A stretch of 64,000 bases of DNA from Bisporella sp. PMI_857 (Eukaryota > Ascomycota > Leotiomycetes > Helotiales > Helotiaceae), in contig JAJSPD010000038.1 in assembly GCA_021307315.1 (NCBI GenBank), positions 186,001 through 250,000 on the forward strand, in the 5' to 3' direction. Numbering within the stretch: the first letter of the stretch is position 1; each line of letters starts with the position of its first letter. A program made the translations under genes and the position numbers. Positions 48,384 to 58,503 of the stretch are shown in pieces. The notes under the pieces were generated by a model. That model was not told where the DNA came from. It searched no databases and saw nothing but the letters and a program-made list of their open reading frames with translations.

Positions 48384-48719
48384 CTAATGCCAGTTTTCTT
48401 CCATCAAATTTTCCACTATTATTTTGAATTTTTTTGAGAAAGAGTTATCATCGTCATCAGGAAACCAGATGCAATCACGAGGTATCGACATCAAAGTCCG
48501 TGGAAGAGATAACAAAGATGGAGGAATTAAGAAGGCCTGGAAGTTCATCGAGAGTCTATTGAACACATTGCCTTCAAGGAGAAACTTTCTTGCTTCAGGA
48601 ATTCTTGGCGAACTATTCAAAGTTGTACTGTCATCTTCATCACTGCTATTATTAATGAACTGGTGTAAGTGATCCTCAGAGAGGCACAATTTGCTTATAG
48701 AGCATATTCCATCCATCAA
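48384..48719 (-). pseudogene. Fragment of a fungal hypothetical protein
   Basis: The 111-codon frame contains EARKFLLEGNVFNRLSMNFQ followed by AFLIPPSLL, a pattern (a Phe-Leu helix, then an R/L-x-x-F-x-x-F-hydrophobic-P segment) met in many Ser/Asp-rich fungal proteins of unknown role. An acidic SSDEDD stretch precedes it. It sits directly beside the TIR element in AT-rich sequence with no further exons visible, so it is probably a remnant. The assignment rests on style only. Confidence 0.35.
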
Positions 48720-49167
48720 TTCATCGCCCTCATCACTTTCATCAACTGACTCGTCACTCTATCTTTTGTATTAAGTGTGGCTAACGTCACAAAGATATAA
48801 AAGACTTTGCAAAAATAATATTAATAATGAACAATAGTTTAATCAACTTATAGCGAGTATAAAGACTTATCATGCTTTAACACCCAAAAATTCTTTATAA
48901 GAACGTGATATTTACAACAGTTTGTCGTCGAAGACGCCAAAAAGAAGGTTAGCATTTACAAATGAATTAGAACAGAATGTAGGCAAATTACTTTCAAGCG
49001 CGTTAGAGATATATAACTATGCTTTCCGTCATCGAGAGCTAAGATGGATTGAGTGTGAGAAGAGATGCCTCTGGTCAAAGATGATCGATAGCGAACAAAA
49101 ATCCGATATATCGATCAAGGGCTAGTAGGTGTTTTACTATTGCTCCAAAAGAGAATCCAATAACTGT

Positions 49168-50156
49168 TCAGCTATGGCAGTTGTCCAGGGGTGCCTCATA
49201 CTTTACTATCTGCCATATATATTCTATAAACGGCAAGATATCCTGGGGGAGAGGACCCTCCTGAAGGTAACCTAGAGTCTGCTGCACCTGCTCGACAGTA
49301 CTTGCACCAACAGTTAACCCATCACCATGTATTTTTGTTATTGCTGAGTGGTGCAATATCCAACGATATGCCAATCCTACTCTTGTTGTTCCTGCCTTCT
49401 CCGCTGCTGCACCCCATTGGGTCAAGGCCGCAACAAGATGTGGTTTGTTGTACAAATGATTATACTACTTACCAACTTCCAACTTTTTATCCCAGCGACC
49501 CTCCATATCATGTTGAAACTGCTCTATAGACTTGGCAAGAAAGCCACCGGCAAGTGGTGAATAAACATAGAAGGGGATGCCAAACTTCCTCAGAAGTGGC
49601 AAAATGTCTTCTTCGGCGTAGCGTGCAATTGGGCTATAGTTGCCTTGGAAAACGGTTGGTAAGACATACCCATTAGAGGATGCGAGGTGGTATTGCTGTT
49701 GAATTCTTCGGCGCTGAAATTTGATACCCCAAACTTATGGAGCTCTCCTGCATTATAGAGCTCCTGTACTACCGCGAGGGTTTCCTCAAGAGGTGTTTCA
49801 GGATCTGGAGAGTGTAAGAAGAAGGTCTCGATATGGTCGGTGCCAAGCTTTTCTAACGACTCTTTCATTGATGCAAGAACGGATTCTCTGCTTAAGCATC
49901 CGTCCTTAAACCCTGGTGCTTTTGTATGAATGGCAAAGTTCGTTGCACGATGGGTTTTCCAACTAAGCCTTCACTACTCTGCAGAAGTAGCCGTTAGTCC
50001 CTAGCTAAGGTAGAGTGCATAGCTTGGATAAACATAGATATGCGCAGAGTCTAAATCCTTTATACCAAGTGACAGTGCAATCTGAAATACCTCTTCAACT
50101 GTTTCCACCGGCCAGCGCTGAAGTCCCGCAGTACCAAAGAGTATCTTGATAGATGA
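49168..50156 (-). pseudogene. Aldo-keto reductase pseudogene (AKR7 / aflatoxin-aldehyde-reductase-like)
   Basis: Reading right to left, homology starts near 50150 (KILFGTAGLQRWP, ALSLGIKDLDSAHIY). It crosses an apparent intron (ending about 49980) into SSEGLVGK, and then shifts frame near 49955 into THRATNFAIHTKAPGF and the helix SLEKLGTDHIETFFLHSPDP. The frame shifts again near 49702 into NGYVLPTVFQGNYSP and GIPFYVYSPLAGGF. A nonsense TAG (49467-49465) stands where the family has Tyr in GK-Y-YNHLYNKPHL. The rest runs to the stop at 49168. Upstream of 50150 no proper start is present. Two frameshifts plus one nonsense codon make it a pseudogene. The catalytic Tyr/Lys/His region was an NADPH-dependent carbonyl reductase core. 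Confidence 0.85.
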
Positions 50157-50902
50157 AAGGCGTCCCCAGAATGTTTGGCTCCAGAGCTGCCAAAGCGCTG
50201 TTATATGCCCTATGGCTCCAAGGGAATCTAGAGGAATCGTGCATTTTGCAGAGAAGATTGACAGCTTGTTTAAATTATAGGACAGTTTAGAAGCGAAGGT
50301 CAAGCGCTTGACAATCGATCTGGGACGTGGCGAGCTAAGGCAGTGCGGTGTGTAATAGACTTCTTTGCTGCTACTGATAATTGATTTGTGGGAAAAGGTT
50401 AAAAATGTGGCCAGGGCAGGTACTTACCCTCTACAGCATGCAGGCAGGAGTAAGTCACAGGATATCACGAGATCAAGGTGGAGATGCTAAGCACAGGAAT
50501 ATTTCCCATATATCTGCTTCATCTAGGGGATCCTTTCTGGGATTCAGTGGAAGGAGACCAGCCGCTCTAGATCGCCACCTAGACAGTATTCCAAGAATAT
50601 CCGGATCACCCATTCCATGCTGTTCCACCGATCACCAAGTTTGTTCCCGCCGTATTGTTTGACGATATGCCTCGTATTCGCGGTTGTGGAGAGCAATCCC
50701 AGAATTTGACCCTCGGTTCTAGCTGTAGTATTTCCCCGCCTATAACATTGTTAAAGTTGGTTCTCAGGTACGATAATGACTCAGAGGAGTGCTAAATCAA
50801 GAATTGCATGCTCCTAAGACTTATTCTTGCCTGATGCATGCCTTCAGATTATGCAGCTTCTGGGACTCTCTGTATAAGAGATCATGCTCAAATTTTTACT
50901 CA

Positions 50903-51116
50903 CACCGGCCCAGGCGGTTCCTCATCAGAAGTTTGTTTGATAACAACATGTTTTGCTTGAGGCGCATTTGTACCAGACCCTTGATATTCCCAAAGCCCAG
51001 CTATTCCGTACCCGCCTTTGCCTAGAAATTTGACTCCCTTCCAGCCATCTTCTGGTCGATCCAACATGGCTGTTTCTCGTCGTCGTAGAACGCGAGGTCG
51101 ACCATCTCATTGTCTC
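50903..51116 (-). pseudogene. Protein kinase N-lobe remnant
   Basis: From the ATG at 51067 the minus strand reads MLDRPEDGWKGVKFLGKGGY and then GIAGLWEY, with AKHVVIKQTSDEEPPG about 20 residues on. This is a glycine-rich loop and the VIK lysine strand of a fungal kinase. A second frame just upstream gives MVDLAFYDDEKQP, which in relatives is continuous with this start, so a 1-nt shift near 51070 is likely. The exon ends at a GTGAGT-like donor near 50902. The following sequence contains only broken kinase-like pieces (RESQKLHNLKACIRQE followed by a stop). No C-lobe is present. Confidence 0.5.
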
Positions 51117-51675
51117 TTCCTTTGCGACACCTGTATATTTCTCAGCAACTAAGCTCGCATTAAAATTTTAATTGCGCTAGATTTTGAGATGCCTCTATTG
51201 CTCGCGACAATCGAACATCATTCTTTGTTGATATATTGAGTTGCTACTGAGTCTTTGTTTTGTCAAGCTTGTAAAATTTAAGGAAGCTAAACTGAAATTT
51301 GACTCCGACAATGAGGAGCAATAATATTAAAACAAAGATTTAGTTAACACTTCAGAGTGGTTATACCGGAACTAGTAATCGCATACAAATAGATTGACAA
51401 TGTCTCCAATATATTAAAAGTGATAATATTGCGGTGCCTTGGCATGAGGTGTTTTATTATGTATAGGATCAGTTTTTAAGTACTGTGCTAGTATTAGTAT
51501 AAGATTATACAGAAAATATAGTGAGCACGTGATTCTCATACTAACCCATAGACTACTTCTATATAGTTTAGTCCTTCAATAATATCATGCGCCCTTAACC
51601 CAAAACTGTACAATATTTACTAACTAATACGGCTTCGTAGTATTGACATGAAACAGCGGTATACTTAGGGAACTT
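51117..51675. other. AT-rich intergenic
   Basis: No ORF or repeat of note. It lies between the kinase remnant and the 3' end of the ankyrin gene. Confidence 0.5.
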
Positions 51676-53487
51676 TTAAAGCCCTAGAACCGTGTTCGTG
51701 ATACCAAGCGCGAGGTTAGTCCCTATTTCACCAATCTCTAGAGCGCTACTCTCGTTCACCTTGATATTCATCGTGCTGTTGTTGATGATCTGCGAGGGTG
51801 GCGTTTTCGGAATGCACGCTTCAAATGGATCAGATGATGCCGCCTCCTCGCCACTCTTCCTATCTTTGAATGGATCCAAAACTAAGTTTGGCTTTCCTTG
51901 TTTCTCGTGCATGCGCCTACGAAGGTCGTTATGGCTGATAGTCCGCGCGAAGTGATCTGCCAGCTGAGGCGATTTTGTGGCGGTTGGCAAAACCGATTGT
52001 GGATACTGAGACTGTAACCAGCTGAAGATCATATTATATTTTCTTGCATCACCGCAGTTGTCAAGTTTTCCTTGTTGGAGAGCAATAAGGGCTGTGCTAT
52101 CAACACTTGCTCCGGCTTTGAGAAGAAGGCGAACACACGCAAAACTTCCCCAGTACATAGCTCTGTCAAGGGCTCGGTGTCCGTTTGGATCAACATGATG
52201 GGGGTTTGCGCCATGTTTGAGCAGGACTTTAACGATGGGGCTTCTGTCATGCTTAGATGCAAGGGCCAATGGTGTTTCGCCAAATAGGTTCAATTGCGAG
52301 TGGTTATGGCTGTTAAAAGGATTTAATGCTAGTATGTATCTGACGACTAAGGTTGCGCCGAGGATTGCTGCTTGATGCAAAGCTGTGTTACCATGATTAT
52401 CAGTCATCTCCATGTTGGAACGATAGGTGAGGAGAAGGCGAATTAAATTCTCTTCGTTATGAATCATTGCAACAAAAAGTGGTGTCCATCCGTCGTTATC
52501 CTCTGCGTCAATATCAACTCCAAGTTGCAACAGATGCGTGATGAGCGGCATGTTGTTTGCCATTGTTGCTCGAGCTAACGCAGTACAGCCATTGTTATCT
52601 CGAGCATCCGTATCCGCACCACACTTCGTTAAGATATCCATGGTGTCAGTCTTGAGCGTGCTTGCAGCTTTGAAAAAGGCGGACATGCCGTCGATGTTTT
52701 GAAAATCTAGGTTAGCGCCCCGTGCGGCCAGTTCAGCTATAACACCAGAATGATTTCGAAGCGAAGCATTGTACAAGGCCGTTTCGCCACGGCTATCCGT
52801 GGCATCAATGACTGCACCGTGATCGAGAAACAGTTCGACTACTTCAAGTTTGCCTAGGAAAGCAGCAACTGCGAGTGGTGCAGAGTCCAAGTTATCCTTC
52901 GCTCCGACCATAGCTCCTCTATCCAGCAATAGTTTTGCAACATCAAGCTTCCCTCCCCAAATGATAGCCATTTGCAGAGCTACTCGACCTTGACTATCCA
53001 TCGCGTTTGGATCGGCATGACCTTCATCTAAAATGATACGAACCAAGTCGGTGTAGCCATACCTACAGGCGAGATGTAACGGTGTTGTCCATGTGTCTTT
53101 CTCAGCCAGTTTTCGGTCATCTCCGTTGAAGAGTGCATCACGCTGAGGCAGAGTCTTAGATGCATATGTAGCGACAGCGGTTCCCGAAAGATCTACTCCA
53201 TGCTCCATAAGTAAACGCATGGCCGTAGCATCGTTTCTGCACGCAACAACGTCGGCAACCGTTCGAGCTCCAGTGCCGACAACTACATCACCTTTGACCC
53301 ACCTGGAATGATTGACATTCAAACCTGCTTTCAGGCACCGTTTTAATGTGTCATTTTCCCGATTCATAGCTGCTCTCCACATATCCAAAGTATCAAACTT
53401 GCCGCCATGGTACCAGCCACTTGTCTTACCAAAGATATTGGTTTGAACGCCAGGTGCACGAAATCCTGCAGCGTTCGCCATTTCCAT
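51676..53487 (-). CDS. Ankyrin-repeat protein, 603 aa
   Basis: One uninterrupted exon. After about 100 N-terminal residues (including TDxxLKRCLKAGLNVNHS-like first repeats) it carries roughly ten ankyrin repeats in register, for example TPLHLACRYGYTDLVRIILD, SAPLAVAAFLGKLEVVELFL, TALARATMANNMPLITHLLQ, TPLFVAMIHNEENLIRLLL, TALHQAAILGATLVVRYILA and TPLALASKHDRSPIVKVLLK. The C-terminal 90 residues are polar and contain DPFKDRKSGEE and DPFEACIP. No HET, NACHT or kinase domain is attached. It is likely a protein-binding scaffold. It is the best preserved gene of the AT-rich compartment, which suggests selection or recent arrival. Confidence 0.88.
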   Translation of the reverse strand: MEMANAAGFRAPGVQTNIFGKTSGWYHGGKFDTLDMWRAAMNRENDTLKRCLKAGLNVNHSRWVKGDVVVGTGARTVADVVACRNDATAMRLLMEHGVDLSGTAVATYASKTLPQRDALFNGDDRKLAEKDTWTTPLHLACRYGYTDLVRIILDEGHADPNAMDSQGRVALQMAIIWGGKLDVAKLLLDRGAMVGAKDNLDSAPLAVAAFLGKLEVVELFLDHGAVIDATDSRGETALYNASLRNHSGVIAELAARGANLDFQNIDGMSAFFKAASTLKTDTMDILTKCGADTDARDNNGCTALARATMANNMPLITHLLQLGVDIDAEDNDGWTPLFVAMIHNEENLIRLLLTYRSNMEMTDNHGNTALHQAAILGATLVVRYILALNPFNSHNHSQLNLFGETPLALASKHDRSPIVKVLLKHGANPHHVDPNGHRALDRAMYWGSFACVRLLLKAGASVDSTALIALQQGKLDNCGDARKYNMIFSWLQSQYPQSVLPTATKSPQLADHFARTISHNDLRRRMHEKQGKPNLVLDPFKDRKSGEEAASSDPFEACIPKTPPSQIINNSTMNIKVNESSALEIGEIGTNLALGITNTVLGL

Positions 53488-54135
53488 CGGAGAAGATGTG
53501 AAGATGATCTGCTGGCAGGATCGGCACAGGATGCTTAGGTCCCGTTGTTGCGGTGCCGGCTTTCGAACTACTTCTTAGATTGAAGTGGTTCGGTTGCTCC
53601 TTTGCTTCACCCAGCTGCTAAAGGTGAAATGGGGTTTTGACATCCTGCCATCAAACGAGTTAAACCACCGAGTCTAGCATCTCGTGTTCACGGCTGATCA
53701 AAATCTATGATAATTCTTTAGCACTTTAAGGCTGGCAAGTACGGTCAGCATCTCGGCTGGGCGGCCGAACTTTTGCCCGTTTGGCCCCCAGGCAATTGCA
53801 AGCTAGAGATCTTAGTGCTACGCAACAATAAAATTGAAAATATTAGCATGTCACAGCCAAGGCGATTTTTCATCAAATAAATGCTATGACTATGAGTTGG
53901 TTGGTTGGTTGAAGTAAGTGTATCATGTATAATGACAAAACAGTACATCCCAATAATAAGTGGAAACCTTCATCAGCCACGATACCTACGAAAACTTGGA
54001 AAAGATCTAGAAACGATTTTGACTTCATCTTAGTCAAGTTTGGCTTAAGTCTAAGAACCAAATATTTAAAATTATGCATTAGCAACCAAATTTAGCAGCT
54101 CTACTCTGGGCCAACTTTTACTGCTTTAATAATAT
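53488..54135. other. AT-rich intergenic
   Basis: This is the 5' flank of the ankyrin gene. ORFs at 53745-54085 are short and unsupported. The last nine bases (54127-54135, TAATAATAT) recur on the far side of the adjacent element. Confidence 0.5.
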
Positions 54136-54571
54136 GACGGCAAATATCTCATATACCACTTTTATGGTATATGAGATATTCGTCCCAAAAAAAAGTAATG
54201 GTATATCAGATATTCATCAACACTTACTGTAAAGCCTGTAATACACATTGTAGCGATATATACTATAATAATACAGCACACGCTATAACAATACTATTAA
54301 TATAGTTTGTATTGCTACAAAGTATATTGTATTACTACAGTATATCGTTACAGCGTATGTCGCTACAGCTTGTGTTATTTCAGCGCAACAAAATAATCAT
54401 GGTATATGAGATATATTAATGTTTTTTATATACCATCGTTTGTCAATAGGTATCTGAAATACCACTGTTTTGCGCCAAGAGACAAATGGTGGAATATGAG
54501 ATATTCGTCAAAAAAAGCATAGTTTATGAGAAATATGGTCACTTTTTTGTGGTATATGAGATATTTGTCGA
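54136..54571. mobile_element. Terminal-inverted-repeat element with internal copies of its end motif
   Basis: The left end gacggcaaatatctcatata and right end tatatgagatatttgtcga are inverted copies with one main mismatch, the same mismatch position as in the 48114 element. The motif ggtatatgagatatt recurs about six times inside, in both orientations. The core (about 54230-54400) has further imperfect palindromes built on tgtattgctaca / tgtagcgatata. TAATAATAT flanks both sides (54127-54135 and 54572-54580), a possible 9-bp target duplication that would fit Mutator-like elements. The sequence is AT-rich, so the duplication is not secure. No ORF for a transposase. Confidence 0.68.
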
Positions 54572-54580
54572 TAATAATAT

Positions 54581-55283
54581 AAATAACAACCCAGGTAATT
54601 CCACCTGGACAAAAGCAGCCCCGGTGAGGGAGCTGAAATGTTGTATGGCGACGTGTACCTCGATGCAAATGTGGGCTGCGGCTTTGCGCCATTCCGCCTT
54701 CGGAGAAACGGGAGCCGGGAAGCTCGTAAGGTAAAGAGCTGCGATTGCAAGTATAAGCTGTCGTTCAAGTTATCGCCAACAGCTACTTCTAGCCAAGCCA
54801 TCTGCTCCTCTCCGCTCAGCCTGTCTTCGGAGCCTGGACTAGGCTACTCTTAGAGTAGATTATATTGGGAATTAATATTTGGGAGATGAGGCTGATCTTG
54901 TTAGGGTCTGGAGGATGGACAGGCGGAAGTGGCTGGTCGGTAAGTATGCAGCTGGATCAAGCAAGCTGCCTGGCTGGTGCCAACGAGTATCGGCTAGCAC
55001 GTGATTCGCGACCTAATGTTAACACCTGTGAAATTTCAGCTGGTATCATAATGCCAAAACAGCTCAGTGTATTTTAACAAGCGATAAGCAGCCATGAGAT
55101 GCGCTGAGGCGTGCTTGACATGCAGCATCAACTCCCCATTTTCCCTGTTCGACGAACTCTCCTTTCTCGCACTGCACATTCCTCCGAATTTCCGCATAAA
55201 AACGAATTCAACATGGGACCGAGTCCATATGCTTTGAAAGAAGGAGATTCCCAAGCCAACTGCAATATAAACTAGTTGCGTCG
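54581..55283. other. Intergenic, no supported gene
   Basis: Overlapping short ORFs on both strands (54638-55254) with no recognisable domain. Base composition is more balanced than in the adjacent TIR element. Confidence 0.5.
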
Positions 55284-55776
55284 TTGACGACCGGCTTCAA
55301 GGAGCATGATCTCAGGGAACTCCTCGATAAGATCGAGGACATCAAAGTTCTGTACCCACACGAGTCAATGCTATCGCAATTCTCTCGAAATATTCGGACG
55401 AGTGTGCTTTATAAAGCCGTTGCTCGCAGAGATAATCTAATCCCCCTCTTTCTGTCATACGGAGCGAACATCAACTTACGCATTGAAAGCGGCGAGACGG
55501 CGCTCCATGGTGTTGTGTCAGCAGAAAATAGAGACATTGTTCGAGAACTGCTCGACAATAGCGCAGACATTAACGGTGTTATTTCGCCACTGTCTCCTGT
55601 GAAGTTAATCGCGGGCCTGCGAATCAAGGTGCATACGATGGCTTACAGATTGGATTTACTGCGTTACGTTAAGCCGCTTTCTCTGGAAGCCAGAATATGA
55701 TTCGGTTGCTACTCGAAAGAGGAGCTGATTTCAAGATTAAAGACAAAACAGGTAGGACACCTCTAGATGTTACGTG
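55284..55776 (+). pseudogene. Ankyrin-repeat pseudogene fragment
   Basis: The first frame reads TSVLYKAVARRDNLIPLFLS, then YGANINLRIESGETALHGVV and NRDIVRELLDNSADINGVI. The frame is lost after about 55600. A second frame continues the ankyrin pattern as GLQIGFTALR, a TAA stop where Tyr is expected (about 55670), and AAFSGSQNMIRLLLERGADF followed by TGRTPLDV. A frameshift plus a nonsense codon within 500 bp show decay. Confidence 0.7.
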
Positions 55777-56054
55777 ACAGGCAAAATTCTGCTTTGAGAG
55801 AGCGCAAAGACTCTGGGTGCTGTATGGACTGTGAAAACTTGAGAGAGCAAAACAGCCAGACCTTTCAGCAAAAGAATGACAACCTCGCTCGATGGAGAGG
55901 AAATAGGTCATTTGATACACCCTTCTTGAAACGGTGCATCCTCTGCCGTTCAGTTATTGCCACGCTGGGGTAATCTGTGAGTTGTAACCTTGTGGAGACT
56001 TCTGCGCCAGTTTAAATCTAACCTGACTAGGATGACGATTTCCTCCTTGCAAGT

Positions 56055-56699
56055 TTGTCGAACCTGCAACTGCAAAGAGAAGAGAACACAAAGGATTTCG
56101 CGACCCTTGAACCTGTGGTCACGATGTATGAAGAAACTGCTGGCCGGAAGAGAGTGGTATGGAAGCCTACCATCACGGAAAAACTGCTCTCACTCCTTAA
56201 CCACATTGAGCCATGCCAAGATGCAGATACTGGATCCAAACCTGCTTTTGCAATAGTAGCATATTGGCTTCACAAATGTCTAACTCATCATCGGGCCTGT
56301 GCATACGGAGACCGCATTTCAGAGCTTCCGAGCAGAGTTCTGGATGTTGGCAATAAACAAGACCGAACTGTGAGCCTGCACGTGAGTGGTGAGGATGAGC
56401 GTGGCATGTACTGTGCTTTGAGCTACAGACGACATGCTCACACGTTCTTCACTACGGCTCGTTCAAATATCGAGCAGCTACGTAGTAAAATACCTGTCGA
56501 TCAGCTGCCAAAAGCATTTGAGGAGAGCAGAATGACTAAAATTTTACTAAGCACAATCGAGATGCATGTTTTATCATGCATTCCCAATGCGGAATGCCAA
56601 GGCTACCGCGTAGGCGCTCAGCTAGTGAAGAAGCTTCCGGAGTATTGCGACCTGTTAAATGTGGTTTACCGTAGTAGAGAAGTCAAGTATGACCACTAA
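56055..56699 (+). pseudogene. HET-domain protein remnant
   Basis: The frame of 214 codons contains ELPSRVLDVGNKQDRTVSLH, then GMYCALSYRRHAHTFFTTAR and KIPVDQLPKAF. These correspond to the start of a HET domain (PSRVLDVG, YxALSYCWG, TTxxNI, xLPxTF). The diagnostic CWG is changed to RRH, and the next conserved block (DAI-x-x-x-R-x-LG-x-RYLWIDxLCI) is missing, replaced by unrelated sequence. It lies just before the foldback element, which may have arrived at or near the break. HET proteins trigger heterokaryon incompatibility cell death; this copy should be non-functional. Confidence 0.62.
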
Positions 56700-56852
56700 G
56701 TACAATGATTTCTTTAGACCCCGCGCTAATTTTTTTAGAGCTTGACACGATGCCTGAGGAACCAAGGCTGATGATCCATGTTGTGGCTTACCACGCCACA
56801 AATGAGGAATTACAATGGCTCGCGAATATTTTGTGCGTATTTTCACTTTATT

Positions 56853-57503
56853 ATAATTGATCAAATTGCAAATCGCAAATCGAAATCGTTCAATTAATAA
56901 CTTAGTGCTTTTGACTTTCCTGGCCTTCGACGTTCTTGGCGCCCTCGACTTTCTTGGCTCTCGACGTTCCTTGCGCTTTCGACTTTTCTGGCTCTCGACA
57001 TTCCTGACGCTCTCGACGTTCCTGGCTCTCGACGTTTCTAGCTCTCGACGTTCCTGGCGCTTTCGACTTTCTTGGCTCTCGACATTGCTGGCGCTTTCGA
57101 TTTTTCTGGCGCTGTCGATTTTTTAAAGCTAGTTTTGTTTGCATTTAAAAAAACAAAAAAAGTGAAAAAATTTGCTACGCAAAGGGCTGTCTTGGCATAT
57201 TTGCTTTTTTTAAAGTATTTACAAGTATTTGTGTTTGTATTTTTCTTTTATTTTTACAATAAAAAACGAATACAGCTTTATTTTAAAAGTCGACGGCGCC
57301 AGGAACGTCGAAAGCCAGGAATGTCGAGAGCCAGGAACGTCGAAGGCCAGGAAAGTCGAGAGCGTCAGGAATGTCGAGAGCCAAGAAAGTCAAGGGCGCC
57401 AAGAAAGTCGAGGGCGCCAAGAAAGTCAAGGGCCAGGAAAGTCAAAAGCACTAAGTTATTAATTGAATGATTTCGATTTGCGATTTGCAATTTGATCAAT
57501 TAT
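56853..57503. mobile_element. Foldback element of inverted minisatellite arms
   Basis: The left end (from 56853, ataattgatcaaattgcaaa) is repeated inverted at the right end (to 57503, tttgcaatttgatcaattat), with inverted identity continuing through tcgcaaatcgaaatcg and taacttagtgcttttgactt. Inside each arm lies an array of roughly 15-bp units of the type cgacgttcctggctct, present as direct repeats within an arm and inverted between arms. The AT-rich centre is about 57130-57290. The entire 650 bp can fold on itself. No transposase ORF; the long frames at 56857-57144 and 57072-57470 are by-products of the repeat. Confidence 0.78.
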
Positions 57504-58503
57504 CATTTTTTATTACCCTATTTTGCGTTGTTGCACGTTGGTCGTTATGTCATGCCATAATCCCCTCGCCTGCTTCTTTTCTCCAAACACATATGCCATG
57601 GGGGAAGATGCTATAGCTGTCACGAAAGCCTAATCCTTTGGCCTGGTAAGGTGGTTCTATTACGAGAATACTAAACTAAGGAGGAAAGGCAATTGTTGTT
57701 GTGCGCGACCATGATAGAAATGAGGGGTCGCCAAGCCCATCTAGGTCACATGATCCATGATCGTGACAATAGCTAAGAGCGAAATCGGTGTCCTGTTTGC
57801 CCAAACTCTTTGAGCAATTCTAAATGCATAGAGGATTATAATATAGAGAGATATAGATATTATAAGAAGAATAGAGAGTATAGTATATACTATTATAGAG
57901 ATAAATATAATTGTGAGAATCTTTCAGATCTATTTAATTATACTAAAAAAATACTTATCGATAGATCTGGAAGAAAGAGAACTATAGATAGTATAGTTCT
58001 AGATAGTATTATTATAGATAGATCTAGAAGGAAGAGAATCTATATTGATATAATAGATAATTCAGTTTAGAAGAACTTAATTCATTACTTTTATATTACT
58101 ATAGTTAGTGGTTAGGCTAGAATATATCTAATATAGTCTTACTAAGTCTAACTAAGTTAGTTGATATCTATCTAGTCTAGTCCACTTAGTCCAAAAATAG
58201 GCTAACTAGATAAGACAGACTAGCAAACTAACTTAGTTCACTTAGTTAGATATCCAACTACCTACTCCACTGCACAAAATGCCCCCTAGCTACAGAGGAT
58301 ATTGTGTGTAGCAACGAACGTTTATCGAGAGATGGTCACTGGCCGGAAAATTCCTTATTTTGAGTCATTTTATGTTTGTTAAGAGGTTAGGATTCATTTC
58401 TGTTCACTTCATTCATGTAGTTTATAACAACGAGAGAAGTGTCGGGTTGATCAAAAAGGCAATTGTTACTATTGATCTACTTTCGCAGAGCCCAATCTCT
58501 ATA
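57504..58503. other. AT-rich low-complexity intergenic
   Basis: From about 57820 to 58080 the sequence is a degenerate array of tatagatagatctagaaga-like units. From 58100 to 58260 taactaagttagttgatatc-like segments recur in both orientations. Frames in this part (57810-58070) are compositional artefacts. Confidence 0.5.
57820..58260. repeat. Degenerate AT-rich repeat tract
   Basis: Repeated agatagatctagaa and gaagaaagagaa motifs are followed by inverted ctaacttagtt / aactaagttag segments. It looks like a decayed simple-repeat region with weak palindromes. No element boundaries were recognised. Confidence 0.5.

Noticed and set aside
56857..57470. Arg/Glu- and Leu/Phe-rich ORFs on both strands
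   Set aside because: They arise from the 15-bp minisatellite units of the foldback element, which are open in several frames.
57810..58070. 86-codon Ile/Arg/Tyr-rich ORF
   Set aside because: Produced by degenerate AT-rich repeats; no coding character.
56853..58260. CRISPR-like regular repeats
   Set aside because: The short repeats are contiguous, inverted between arms and lack unique spacers; the genome is fungal.
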